A model generated the notes under the pieces. The model made no database searches, was not told where the DNA came from, and saw only the letters and a list, made by a program, of their open reading frames with translations. A stretch of DNA of 64,000 bases from Caballeronia glathei (GTDB lineage: Bacteria; Pseudomonadota; Gammaproteobacteria; Burkholderiales; Burkholderiaceae): assembly GCF_000698595.1 (NCBI RefSeq), contig NZ_JFHC01000004.1, positions 143,203 to 207,202 on the forward strand, written 5' to 3'. Positions 36,399-44,963 of the stretch are shown here, piece after piece (position 1 is the stretch's first letter; each line of letters starts with the position of its first letter). A program made the position numbers and the translations under genes.

Positions 36399-36759
36399 GG
36401 AGACCGAACTCCTTCAGGACAGGCCGCACCGCCTCGGGCGTGATGGGCTTCGGCAGGAAGGCAACGGCGCCGAGCGCGCGCACGCGTTCCTGCGCCATCG
36501 GCTGGACGTCCGCCGACACCACGATCACAAACGTATTCAGGTCCTCGTGCTGGAGGGCGTCGAGCACCTGGTAGCCGTTCATGTCCGGCATCGTGAGGTC
36601 GAGGAACATGACGGCCGCGCGGCCCGCCCGGTAGAGCTCGAGCGCCTCGCGGCCGTTGGTCGCATATGAGATCTCGACGTCCCAGTCCTCGGGCAGCGCG
36701 CGCGTCAGCACCTTGCGCGCGAGCAGGGAATCGTCGGCAATAACAATCGGCAGAGGCAT
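36391..36759 (-). CDS. Single-domain response regulator, CheY-like
   Basis: A 122-residue stand-alone receiver. Acidic residues D9 and D10 (IADDSLLARKV), acceptor Asp 54 in FLDLTMPDMNGYQ, Ser in VVSADVQP and Lys in FLPKPITPEA are all present. With no output domain it should act by protein binding. It is first in the operon with CheC and a diguanylate cyclase and shares 8 bases with cheC, so the three products probably form a module: a receiver that carries the phosphate, a phosphatase that removes it, and a cyclase that reads it. No kinase is in the operon. Confidence 0.94.
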   Translation of the reverse strand: MPLPIVIADDSLLARKVLTRALPEDWDVEISYATNGREALELYRAGRAAVMFLDLTMPDMNGYQVLDALQHEDLNTFVIVVSADVQPMAQERVRALGAVAFLPKPITPEAVRPVLKEFGLHV

Positions 36760-36884
36760 GGTCGGCGGGATCGATAAACGGTTTTATCTGACTCGGGCGT
36801 TCCAGCGTCCTCCTTGCGAAGGCGCAAACCGCACACGAGCCGCATTTCTTTACTTGATCGATTGAAAACGCGTCGATCGCTCGC

Positions 36885-37097
36885 CTAAAAATGCACCGGA
36901 AACGCGGATAAAGGCCGGCCCGGCCGAGGAGGCACCACCTGCGACGGCACGAGCGGCTCCTGCCGGCCGTGCGGATTGACGCGCCCCTGCGCGACGTACA
37001 ACGCGGACCGCCGCATGCGCGCGTAGGCGCGCCATGCGGCGGGCGTGCGCGGCGTGGTCGGCGCGCGCGCAGCAATGACGGTTTCGTTCGGCATCAT
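36885..37097 (-). CDS. Small Arg/Pro-rich hypothetical protein (doubtful)
   Basis: A 70-residue frame starting MMPNETVIAARAP and continuing AWRAYARMRRSALYVAQGRVNPHGRQEP to a Pro-rich end. It has no signal, membrane segment or known motif. The composition is coding-like enough to keep, but there is no convincing ribosome site and the start is a guess. It may be a real lineage-specific gene or a chance frame. Confidence 0.35.
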   Translation of the reverse strand: MMPNETVIAARAPTTPRTPAAWRAYARMRRSALYVAQGRVNPHGRQEPLVPSQVVPPRPGRPLSAFPVHF

Positions 37098-37127
37098 GGA
37101 AGCCAGTCCCGTGCAGAATCCGGCCAT

Positions 37128-37655
37128 TCGGCCCGGATCATTTCTAGTTTTCCTTTACGCTCTCGCGTGGCCTGGCGGCTTGTCGCCGCTTCTCGCCGTA
37201 CTTCCCCGGAAACGAAGCGCAAGGTCTCTAATGCTCTCCGGCTACGCCTCTTCGGGCACATGCCATCAGACGATTCAATTGTCCGGCCAAAAGGATGTCA
37301 AAGCAACTCATCAAAACGGCTTCATCACGCCAAACTCATCAAAAATATGCATCGATGAGTGGTTTTCGCTCAGGCCCTTCATCCTGCAAATCGCTCGTTC
37401 TTTTGTGTACGTTTGCGCTTCCGGAATTCTCGCTGTTTTTGCCTTTTTAATCGGATATTCGAAAGCCGGTCGATTAAAGCTTCGATTTTTTCGGCACGTT
37501 TTGTGCGTAAAGTTATTGTTTTGAACGAATAAGGGTTTTTGTTTCAAAATCGCCGCGCCCAAACGTTTGCCGCAGTTCGCGGCGTTTTGCCACGCGCGCC
37601 GATAAATTCCGTTTAAGATGATTCGCCGCACTCCCAAGGTTTTCTTATTCATTCG
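37128..37655. other. AT-rich intergenic region before a hybrid kinase
   Basis: More than 500 bases without a credible gene. From about 37370 to 37560 the DNA is unusually rich in A and T, with runs such as GTTTTTGCCTTTTTAATC and AAAGTTATTGTTTTGAAC, in sharp contrast with the flanks. This is where the promoter of the gene at 37656 should lie; H-NS-type silencing is possible. I see no palindrome that stands out. Confidence 0.5.
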
Positions 37656-39962
37656 ATGACGCCGCAACGTGACGAGGCCGACGCCGGGCCTGCCACCGAA
37701 GAGTGGCAGGACGATCCGCCGTTTCCGGTGGTGCCCGAGCGCAACTTCGCGGCCCAGCGGCTGACGCTTTACGCGCTGCTGATTGCGGCCATCGTGCTGC
37801 CTTGCGTCTACGTCGTCGTCACGGGCTTCACCGATTTCCACGCCCGCGAAGCCGACGCCACCGCGGTCGCCACCCGCAACGCGCGGGTCGCCGAGGAGCA
37901 CGCGCTCAAGGTCTTCGACATGAACGTGACGCTCATCGAGCGCGTGGTCGATCTGCTCGACGGCTTCGACGACGACGCCATCCGCGGCGACGACGCCGCA
38001 ATTCACCACAAGCTGAAGGCGATGGGCGGCGGCTATCCGCAAGTGGCGTCGGTGTCGGTGTTCGGCGCCGACGGCCGGCTCGTCGCGACGAGCCGCGCCT
38101 TTCCGACCCCCGACCTGTCGGTCGCGACCCGCGAGGACTTCGCCGGGCTGCGCGGGGGCCAGTCGATCGAACAGGTGTCGCGGGTGATGCAGGGCCGCAT
38201 CGCGGGCGAGACGGTCTTCAACACCGCGGTCGCGCGGCGCGCGCCGGACGGCGAGTTCGCCGGCATGGTGTCGATCGCGCTGCGCCCCGCCTACTTCGGC
38301 GCGTTCTACCGCGAACTGCTCGGCGACCAGCCGACCGTCTCGCTCGGCCTCACGCGCGCCGACGGCGAAGTGCTTGCGTGGTATCCGCCGCGCCCCGCCG
38401 GACGCCCGGCGCTCGCCGCCAGTTCGCCGCTGCGCGCGGTGTACCGCGAAGGCGCGCGCAGCGGCGTGGTGCAGATGCGCTCCGGCCTCGACGACGAGAT
38501 GAAGATCGTCGCGTACCGGCGCATCGGCAACTATCCGGTGTACGTGTCGAGCGGCTATCCGATCTCGACGATCTGGGCCGCGTGGTACCGGCACATGGGC
38601 GTGCTCGCGCTCTCGCTGTTCGCGCCGTGCGTCGTGTTGTGGGGCGTGATCTGGCTGTCGCTGCGGCGCCTCGCCACCGAAGAGGAGGCGTGGGAACGCT
38701 GGCAGGCGGAAGCGTCGATGCGGCGCTCGATCGAATCCGCCTACCGGCAGGCGCGCAAGATGGAGGCGCTCGGCAATCTCGTCGGCAGCGTCGCGCACGA
38801 TTTCAACAACCTGCTGATGATCGTCTCGGCCAACGTGCAGATCGCGCGGCGGCGCGGCGCGCTCGGCCTCGACCGCGAACTCGCCGCGATGGAGCGCGCG
38901 TTGAAGAGCGGCCAGTCGCTCACGCGCCAGCTGCTCGGCGTCGCGCGCAAACAGCCGCTGCGCAGCGAGACCATCGCGATCGGCAAATGGGTGCCGGCCG
39001 GGCGCGAGTTGCTGCGGGCGTCGCTTGGCGCCAAGGTGGCGCTCAACCTGGAAGTCGCGCTCGACGTGTGGCCGGTCCGCGTGGACCCGGCCGAACTGGA
39101 ACTCGCGCTCATCAACGTCGCCGTGAACGCGCGCGACGCGATGCCGAACGGCGGCACGTTCACGGTCAGCGCGGACAACATCCGCTTTCGCCACGAAGAC
39201 GGCTTCCCGATCACCGGCGACTTCGTGCAGCTCACGCTGGAGGACACCGGCGCCGGCATGAGTTCCGACGTCCTTGGCCGCGCGTTCGAGCCGCTTTTTA
39301 CGACCAAGCCGAAAGGCATGGGCACCGGTCTCGGCCTGCCGCAGGTCTTCGCGTTCTGCGAGCGCGCGGGCGGGCTCGCGACCATCGACAGCGCGATCGG
39401 CGCGGGGACATCGGTGCGGCTCTATCTGCCGCGCGCGGGTGCGGCGGACCTGCCGGGCGCGGCCGTCGCGAGCGAACCGGCCGCGCCGTGCGAGTCGCAG
39501 GGACTGCGCGTGCTGCTCGTCGAAGACAACGAGGAAGTCGCGGCGGGCACCGAAGCGCTGCTCACGATGATGGGCCACCGCGTCACCTACGTCTTCAACG
39601 CCGACGCCGCGATCACGGTGCTGGAGGCCGCCCGCGACGCCCTGCCCGCGCACGGCGCCGGTTTCCCTTTCGATGTCGTGCTCTCGGACATCCACATGCC
39701 CGGGCGGCTGAACGGCATCGATCTGGCGGAAGTGCTCCAGACTTTCGAGCCGCACGTGCCGGTGATTCTCGTCACCGGCTACGCGGAGGAACTGGACCGT
39801 GCGCGCCACGTCGACGCGCGGGTGCTCTCGAAGCCGTTCGACATCGCGCTGCTCGACTCGCTGCTCCAGGCGATCCGCAAGGACGCGAAGGCCGTGATGG
39901 CGGCGGACAGCAGCCGCGACGCGACGCGTCCGGCCGGCCGCGAGACCGGCAGCCCCGCTTGA
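37656..39962 (+). CDS. Membrane hybrid histidine kinase with periplasmic sensor
   Basis: A 768-residue hybrid kinase. A membrane segment at about 37-58 and another near 317-340 enclose a 260-residue periplasmic domain of the double-Cache/PDC type (VASVSVFGADGRLVATSRAFP, later YRRIGNYPVYVSSGYP). After a linker come the phosphoacceptor helix (His 381 in GSVAHDFNNLL), an ATPase domain (EDTGAGM, GTGLGLPQVFAF) and one receiver (LLVEDNEEVA, acceptor in LSDIHMPG). The H-D-F-N-N box groups it with the kinases at 2329 and 55994. It follows an AT-rich promoter region and has no adjacent regulator gene. The ligand is unknown. Confidence 0.92.
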   Translation: MTPQRDEADAGPATEEWQDDPPFPVVPERNFAAQRLTLYALLIAAIVLPCVYVVVTGFTDFHAREADATAVATRNARVAEEHALKVFDMNVTLIERVVDLLDGFDDDAIRGDDAAIHHKLKAMGGGYPQVASVSVFGADGRLVATSRAFPTPDLSVATREDFAGLRGGQSIEQVSRVMQGRIAGETVFNTAVARRAPDGEFAGMVSIALRPAYFGAFYRELLGDQPTVSLGLTRADGEVLAWYPPRPAGRPALAASSPLRAVYREGARSGVVQMRSGLDDEMKIVAYRRIGNYPVYVSSGYPISTIWAAWYRHMGVLALSLFAPCVVLWGVIWLSLRRLATEEEAWERWQAEASMRRSIESAYRQARKMEALGNLVGSVAHDFNNLLMIVSANVQIARRRGALGLDRELAAMERALKSGQSLTRQLLGVARKQPLRSETIAIGKWVPAGRELLRASLGAKVALNLEVALDVWPVRVDPAELELALINVAVNARDAMPNGGTFTVSADNIRFRHEDGFPITGDFVQLTLEDTGAGMSSDVLGRAFEPLFTTKPKGMGTGLGLPQVFAFCERAGGLATIDSAIGAGTSVRLYLPRAGAADLPGAAVASEPAAPCESQGLRVLLVEDNEEVAAGTEALLTMMGHRVTYVFNADAAITVLEAARDALPAHGAGFPFDVVLSDIHMPGRLNGIDLAEVLQTFEPHVPVILVTGYAEELDRARHVDARVLSKPFDIALLDSLLQAIRKDAKAVMAADSSRDATRPAGRETGSPA

Positions 39963-40170
39963 CTGAACGTCCGGCCCTGTTCTCCTCTGCCCGCCCTTTT
40001 CTACCGGTTTTGTAAAACCGCGCATTTTTCGCATACCCGCGCACGCCGTTTCACGCACCCGACGGCGCGCTGCGCGCACCCGGCACGCGAGTTGCGTATG
40101 CCTTCCGGCATGCGCCGCACCACTTCGAGCGTGCTGCGCCCCGACATCGGACCATCGGCAGGAGGCACAC

Positions 40171-41502
40171 ATGCGACACACCGTCATCGGAATTTTCGAT
40201 ACCTTTTCACAGGCCGAGGGCGCGCGCACCGCACTCGTCGCCGCCGGATTCCTGCATTCCGCGATCGAGCTGCAGGCGAATCCGAAACGCGACGACGCCG
40301 CAGAACCGGTCTCAGCCCCCGACGACCCCGCGCACGCCGAGCCGGGCATCCTCGCGAATATCGAGCGGTTCTTCAGCATGCTCTTCGGCGGCCGCGAGCC
40401 GCCGCCCGAAGTGGCGCATTACTCCGAAGCCGTGAGGCGCGGCGCCGTGCTGGTCGCCGTGGACACGGACACCGAAGCCCAGGCCGACGTCGCGCGCACG
40501 ACGCTCACCAGCCAGGGCGCGATCGACATCGACGAACGCGCGGCGAGCTGGGGCACGCTCGGGCTTTCGACCTCGCGGTCGGCGTCCGACAATCGCGATC
40601 ATTCGATTCTCGACGAACTGGGCCTTGGCCGGGGCAGCGGCGTGCCGGGAACCGGTCCGGTGAATGCGCCCGCGCAGGACGTGAGCCGCGCCCGTGCGTA
40701 TCCACGGGCCGATGTCGGCGATCCGGCGCTCGACCCGCTTGCGCCGCGCGATCCCGCGACGGTGGCGCCGCGCGACACCTTCACCGGCAATCCCGCCGAC
40801 CCGCTCTCCCGCGATCCGCTGATGGAGCGCGATGTTCCGGGCACACGCGCCGCGGCCATGCCGCCTGACACGTTCGAGCGTAGCGCGCTGTCGGAACGCG
40901 ACGCCCTCGCAGGCCGCGATCCGCTCGCGCCGCTCGACGAGCCGCCAGCCCCGCACATGGACGTGAAGCCGGATACCCTCGTGCGCGATCCGCTCGCAGG
41001 CCGCGACCCGGTCACGGGCCGCGATCCGCTCGCCGAACGCGGCCGGCCCGCCGAGGACGACCCGCTCGCGCCGCATGATCCGCTGCCGGACATGCGAACG
41101 GATTCGGCGCGCGGCTGGCGCCCGGTCGATCCTCTCGCCTCGCTTGCGGATTCCGAAGCCGCGTCCGACGCGTCGCGCGTGGCGGCATCCGGTTCGCAGC
41201 CCGCAGGCCCGCAGTCGATCCCGGACGAGTACATGGAATATGAAGATGATTTCCGCAGCGACTATCAGTCGAACTATTCCGCGACCGGATTGCCGTACGA
41301 GGACTACGAAGGCGCGTACCGATACGGCGCGACGCTCGGCAACGACGACCGGTATCGCAGCCGCAAGTGGGACGAACAGATGGAATATGAACTGCGCCGC
41401 GAATGGCAGGGCCGGCATCCCGAAGGACTCGACACCTGGGACCGCTTCAAGGCCGCGATACGTCACGGCTGGGATCGCGTGACGGGCCACCACCACGTCT
41501 GA
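40171..41502 (+). CDS. General-stress-17M-like protein with Asp-Pro-Leu repeats
   Basis: A 443-residue soluble protein in three parts. Residues 1-115 look like the general stress protein 17M/YflT fold (TVIGIFDTFSQAEGARTALVAAGF, later RRGAVLVAVDTDTEAQADVAR). Residues about 180-330 are low-complexity and built from loose DPLAxRDP units (at least nine DPL or DAL units). The last 90 residues are acidic and aromatic (YMEYEDDFRSDYQSNY) and end in WDRFKAAIRHGWDRVTG, a segment seen in many bacterial stress-type proteins. AGGAGG lies 10 bases before the ATG. It is a single gene closed by a strong terminator. Function unknown; the repeat is unusual. Confidence 0.8.
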   Translation: MRHTVIGIFDTFSQAEGARTALVAAGFLHSAIELQANPKRDDAAEPVSAPDDPAHAEPGILANIERFFSMLFGGREPPPEVAHYSEAVRRGAVLVAVDTDTEAQADVARTTLTSQGAIDIDERAASWGTLGLSTSRSASDNRDHSILDELGLGRGSGVPGTGPVNAPAQDVSRARAYPRADVGDPALDPLAPRDPATVAPRDTFTGNPADPLSRDPLMERDVPGTRAAAMPPDTFERSALSERDALAGRDPLAPLDEPPAPHMDVKPDTLVRDPLAGRDPVTGRDPLAERGRPAEDDPLAPHDPLPDMRTDSARGWRPVDPLASLADSEAASDASRVAASGSQPAGPQSIPDEYMEYEDDFRSDYQSNYSATGLPYEDYEGAYRYGATLGNDDRYRSRKWDEQMEYELRREWQGRHPEGLDTWDRFKAAIRHGWDRVTGHHHV

Positions 41503-41530
41503 TGCATCGCTGACCGGTGCATCGCTCAAG

Positions 41531-41564
41531 GCCAACGGCCCGCGAAAGCGGGCCGTTGGCTTTT
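41531..41564 (+). terminator. Strong Rho-independent terminator
   Basis: A perfect 13-bp stem (GCCAACGGCCCGC, 41531-41543) with a GAAA tetraloop and partner at 41548-41560, then TTTT. It ends the gene at 40171. Confidence 0.92.
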
Positions 41565-41584
41565 CTGTCCGGACAATCCTGCGC

Positions 41585-42139
41585 CTACACCGCCGCGTGG
41601 TCCTTCACCCAGGCGACGTACTTGTCCATGAAGCCTTGCAGATATTTACGGGTGTCTTCGCTGACGATCTTGCCGCTCGAATCGATGCGCGATTCGTCGT
41701 GCTTGATGAACATTTCCGGCTGGCCGAGCAGCGGAATGTCGAGATAGGCGCACACGCCGCGCAGATGCGACTGCGCGATGGCCGTGCCGATCGCGCCCAC
41801 CGACGTTCCGATCACGGCGCCCGGCTTGCCGCCCCATGCGCTTTGTCCCCACGGCCGCGAACCCCAGTCGATCGCGTTCTTCAGCACGCCGGGCATCGAG
41901 CGGTTGTACTCGGGGGTGACGAAAAGCAGCGCGTTGGCCTCGGACAGCTTTTGCTTCAGCGTGCGTGCAGATTCGGGGAAGTCCGCATCGTAGTCCTGGC
42001 TGTAGAGCGGCAGGTTGCCGATCTCCAGAAACTCGAACGAGAAATCGCTAGGTGCGAGCGAAATGAGCGCATGCGCGAGTTGCTTGTTGAAAGAGTCACG
42101 ACGCAGGCTCCCGACGACAACCGCAACTTTGTAGGCCAT
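41585..42139 (-). CDS. NADPH-dependent FMN reductase family protein
   Basis: A 184-residue flavodoxin-like protein of the NADPH:FMN/quinone reductase (ChrR/YieF) family. FMN-phosphate binding is at the N-terminus (VVVGSLRRDSFNKQLA) and the flavin loop is FVTPEYNRSMPGVLKNAIDW; GAVIGTSVGAIGTAIAQ follows. Such enzymes reduce quinones and, incidentally, chromate. The start is the ATG at 42139; the longer upstream frame is GC-repeat DNA and is not coding. It is a single gene. Confidence 0.92.
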   Translation of the reverse strand: MAYKVAVVVGSLRRDSFNKQLAHALISLAPSDFSFEFLEIGNLPLYSQDYDADFPESARTLKQKLSEANALLFVTPEYNRSMPGVLKNAIDWGSRPWGQSAWGGKPGAVIGTSVGAIGTAIAQSHLRGVCAYLDIPLLGQPEMFIKHDESRIDSSGKIVSEDTRKYLQGFMDKYVAWVKDHAAV

Positions 42140-42260
42140 GGTTTGTTCCCGTGAAGAAATATATCGATGAGTGAAACAGGGCACGACAACGACTGCTGGG
42201 ACATTCAACCGCACATCATAGGCCGTTGCCGCAGACGCTGCCACGCACGGCGCGCCGCCC

Positions 42261-42302
42261 TTTGCGCAGCGCAGGCCCGACTTTGCGCAGCGCAGGCCCG
42301 AC
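42261..42302 (+). repeat. Tandem 21-bp repeat, two copies
   Basis: Two perfect head-to-tail copies of a 21-mer beginning TTTGCGCAGCGCAGG, at 42261-42281 and 42282-42302. Noncoding; a possible slippage site. Confidence 0.85.
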
Positions 42303-42340
42303 CCGGCGCGGGGCGCCGCCCCGCGCCATTCGGCCGGCTG

Positions 42341-42374
42341 TTTCCACATGGTTGTCCACAGAAATTGTGGATAA
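42341..42374. promoter_or_regulatory. Cluster of DnaA-box-like 9-mers
   Basis: TTTCCACAT at 42341-42349, TTGTCCACA at 42352-42360, and TGTGGATAA at 42366-42374. The last is the perfect DnaA box TTATCCACA on the minus strand. Three boxes within 34 bases suggest DnaA binding, but no origin genes are near. Confidence 0.4.
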
Positions 42375-42417
42375 CTTGGCGAGATTTCGGCGTCGAGTTT
42401 AGTTGGCCGCCGATAAA

Positions 42418-42446
42418 CAAAGAGGGCGCCGGATGGCGCCCTCTTT
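42418..42446 (-). terminator. Terminator of the small secreted protein gene
   Basis: AAGAGGGCGCC pairs with GGCGCCCTCTT around GGAT. On the minus strand it is followed by TTTGTTTATC, so it serves the gene ending at 42476; with TTTT on the plus side it may work in both directions. Confidence 0.8.
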
Positions 42447-42475
42447 TGTGATCGAATTCCGATCGGTGCTGCCGC

Positions 42476-42610
42476 TTACTGGCCGAAGAACACGTTGCAT
42501 TGCGACGGCGGGCCCTGGCACGTCGACGTCTGCGATTCGGCGGCTTGAGCGCCACCGACCACGGCGAAGAAGGCAACCGATGCGATCAGTGCGGAAAGAA
42601 TGCGTTTCAT
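42476..42610 (-). CDS. Tiny secreted protein with two cysteines
   Basis: A 44-residue precursor. Residues 1-23 form a textbook signal peptide (MKRILSALIASVAFFAVVGG, cleavage after AQA). The mature part is only about 20 residues (AESQTSTCQGPPSQCNVFFG) with Cys 31 and Cys 38, which could form a disulfide loop in the periplasm. GGAG lies 7 bases before the ATG at 42610, and a clear terminator follows, so the gene is well delimited. No function is recognised. Its size makes it easy to miss in automatic annotation. Confidence 0.75.
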   Translation of the reverse strand: MKRILSALIASVAFFAVVGGAQAAESQTSTCQGPPSQCNVFFGQ

Positions 42611-42958
42611 GGGGCGGCTCCGTAATGTTTGCGCGATCACGTTTGATCGATGAAGCAAGCTTAACTATGGAGCGTTCGCAGAAACATCCCACTACCAGGA
42701 ATTAATTCTTACCGGGAGCGCAATAATACCCGCCATCGAAATCCAGACTCGCCCATCAGCGCCGATTCAGGACATTTTATTTCCGCATTAACCCTTAACT
42801 TAATGCTGGATACCCGCGTGGGCATGCCAGCATTAGTCCACCATCAGCAACAATCAATTAGCCCAATCACTATCAATCTCTCATAGTTTATCTCCTAAAC
42901 TGCACTCATCAGCGGTCAACGTCGCCGCTTTCGAAATGCAGCAACAGGAGGTTTTCAA
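42611..42958. other. AT-rich divergent intergenic region
   Basis: About 350 bases between two divergent genes for small secreted proteins. It is markedly AT-rich (for example TTAACCCTTAACTTAATG at 42788-42805). It should hold both promoters; I see no gene and no clear operator. Confidence 0.5.
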
Positions 42959-43270
42959 ATGAAAAATGCACTCATCAGCGGCCTGATCGTGTCGGCGGTC
43001 GTGGCAGCCGCGCCCGCTTTCGCGGACGACGCCGCACCCTATTCCGCCCCGCAGACGCAGAGCGTCGCGCAAGCCGCGCCGTATGGCGCCAAGACACGCG
43101 CCGAGGTCAGGGCGGAACTGGCCGAGGCGCGCCGCAACGGCGATCTGGAGCCGGTCAACGAGCTGACGTATCCGCAACTGCTGCCGTATCAGGCGCGTCA
43201 TGCGGAACTGGCGGCGAGTCGCGCGACGCTATCGCGCGTCGCGGCGAACGGCGCAGAAACGGCCGACTAA
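42959..43270 (+). CDS. DUF4148 family secreted protein
   Basis: A 103-residue secreted protein of the DUF4148 family, common in several copies in Burkholderia. A signal peptide covers residues 1-22 (cleavage after AFA). The family core is KTRAEVRAELAEARRNGDLEPVNELTYPQL, here followed by an Ala-rich helix. Function is unknown. AGGAGG stands 9 bases before the ATG, a strong ribosome site, and a terminator follows at 43382, so expression is probably high. Confidence 0.9.
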   Translation: MKNALISGLIVSAVVAAAPAFADDAAPYSAPQTQSVAQAAPYGAKTRAEVRAELAEARRNGDLEPVNELTYPQLLPYQARHAELAASRATLSRVAANGAETAD

Positions 43271-43381
43271 CTAGCCAATACGCGGCGCAACAGCTTTCCC
43301 CGACAGGCTTCCCGCATTCAGCCCGACATTTGCGAAGGCAAGTCAAGCAGGCCTCCTCCACCCTCGACCGAAGGTGGCTTC

Positions 43382-43408
43382 ACCCGGCGCTTCAGGCCGG
43401 GTTTTTTT
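43382..43408 (+). terminator. Rho-independent terminator
   Basis: ACCCGGC (43382-43388) pairs with GCCGGGT (43396-43402) around GCTTCAG, and a T-tract runs to 43408. It closes the DUF4148 gene. Confidence 0.9.
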
Positions 43409-43432
43409 CGTCTGCCGCTTTCATGATCCGCG

Positions 43433-44386
43433 TCACAGCAGCACCGCGAGACAGAACGTCACCGTGACGAGCGAGACCAGCGTGGAGAAGAGAATCGCTG
43501 CCGACGTCACCGCCGCCTCCCGCCGATAAAACTCCGCCAACATGAACGGGCCGGTGCCCGTCGGCAGCGCGCTCAGGATGACCGCCGTCTTCGCCCACAA
43601 CGGCGGCAGGTCGAACACATGAAACGCAAGCCACCACGTGAGCAACGGCTGCACGACGAGCTTAAGCGCGACCAGCGCGCTCGCCGTCCTCGCGTCGCGT
43701 GCCTTCGCCTTCTCGCCGAGAAAGAGACCGAGCGCGACCAGCGCGCAGGGGCTCGCCGCGCCGCCGAGCAGCTTGAGGAACACCTCCGCGCCGCCGGACA
43801 CATGCAGTCCCGCGCCGCTCCATAACGCGCCGGCAAGCGGCGCGATGAGCAGCGGATTCGTGATCAGCGACTTCGCGACCCTGCCCATCGTCGCGCCGAT
43901 GTGCTTCTCCGTTTGCAGGCCGAGTTCGATCACCACGATCGCCATCGCGAACAGAACGCATACGGTCATGATCGTCGCGATGACGGCGGGCGCGAGACTC
44001 GCCTGGCCGAACGCGAGCAGGCAGAGCGGCAAGCCCACGAAGCCCGTGTTCGGATAGGCGGCGTTGAGTCCGTCGATGCTGGCATCGGCGAGATGGCGCG
44101 ACTGCCAGAGCCGCACGAGAAGCGTCGCAAGATAGACCGCGCCCGAGCCGATGCCGAACACCGCGATGAACCCGGGCTGGTCGAGCATGCTCCATGGCGT
44201 CTTCGCCATGATGTCGAAGAGAAGCGCGGGCAGCGCGAGATAGACGACGAAGCGGTTCAGTTCCGACGACGCGTTCGGCCCGAGCTTGTTCGTCTTGCGG
44301 CCCGCATAGCCCGCGAAGATCAGACCGAAGACGGGCAGGATGATGGTGAGAAGCGGCGTGAAAATCGACGAGACCAGCGATGACAT
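43433..44386 (-). CDS. AEC family transporter
   Basis: A 317-residue membrane protein with about ten hydrophobic segments, of the auxin efflux carrier family; bacterial members often move malonate or other carboxylates. Family marks are LPVFGLIFAGYAGRK near residue 17, ELNRFVVYLALPALLF near 44, LNAAYPNTGFVGLPL near 107 (the conserved Asn-Thr-Gly), and SALPTGTGPFMLAEFY near the end. The ATG at 44386 was chosen because the upstream 28 residues are not membrane-like. It is convergent with the DUF4148 gene. The substrate is not known. Confidence 0.88.
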   Translation of the reverse strand: MSSLVSSIFTPLLTIILPVFGLIFAGYAGRKTNKLGPNASSELNRFVVYLALPALLFDIMAKTPWSMLDQPGFIAVFGIGSGAVYLATLLVRLWQSRHLADASIDGLNAAYPNTGFVGLPLCLLAFGQASLAPAVIATIMTVCVLFAMAIVVIELGLQTEKHIGATMGRVAKSLITNPLLIAPLAGALWSGAGLHVSGGAEVFLKLLGGAASPCALVALGLFLGEKAKARDARTASALVALKLVVQPLLTWWLAFHVFDLPPLWAKTAVILSALPTGTGPFMLAEFYRREAAVTSAAILFSTLVSLVTVTFCLAVLL

Positions 44387-44963
44387 GAGAAGCGGGAGCG
44401 AGAGGGATTCGTACGAGCAGGTGCGCAAGGATACCGCCTGAAGTCGTTCGCGGCAGTCAGCCAAACGCAAAGGTGAGACGTTTCGGGACGCGCGGCAGGG
44501 TGAGCGGCGATGCGCGTCGAAAGCTCACGATTCATGGATGACCAGTATGGCTAAGCTTTCTTGCAGGGCGTGAACAGTATCGTGCAAGCCTTTGTTCCAT
44601 AAGGGTTTGTGCCGAATCGACAGGCGTGCGGCCTGGCACGCAGACGCACCGCATCGTGTTCGTCGCGATGCAGGCATGCGCATGCGCAATGCCACGAAAA
44701 CGCTTCAGGTGAGGGAATACGGGACCGGTGAAATGCACGCCTCGAACGGCACGTTCGCATGCGCTAGAGCATGCGCCGCTACTTCGGCCGATGTCCGCAA
44801 ACCCAGTCGCATCAAGGGTTTGCGCGATTGATGAAGCACCGCGAGATCAACCGTGAGCGCGATCGCGCATGCGCCGGGCAAGCGCAAAGGTGAGGGTTTG
44901 CGGGATCGCGCGGAACGGCGCTTGCTGGGTTCACGTCTTCCGCCACCACGCAAGAGCGCAACG
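44387..44963. other. Intergenic region with three GGTGAG...CGGGA motifs
   Basis: About 577 bases without a credible gene. It carries three copies of a 17-base motif GGTGAG-N3-WTN/TTT-CGGGA at 44472-44488, 44708-44724 and 44888-44904. The third is also part of a small hairpin CGCAAA...TTTGCG. Open frames here lack ribosome sites and look like chance. Confidence 0.5.

Noticed and set aside
42140..42349. N-terminal extension of the FMN reductase.
   Set aside because: The added residues come from the 21-bp tandem repeat and have no family match; the flavodoxin fold begins at the ATG at 42139.
44592..44831. A 79-codon frame in the gene-free region before blc.
   Set aside because: Cys/His/Arg-rich with no ribosome site, and it contains one of the repeated GGTGAG motifs, so it looks like noncoding DNA.
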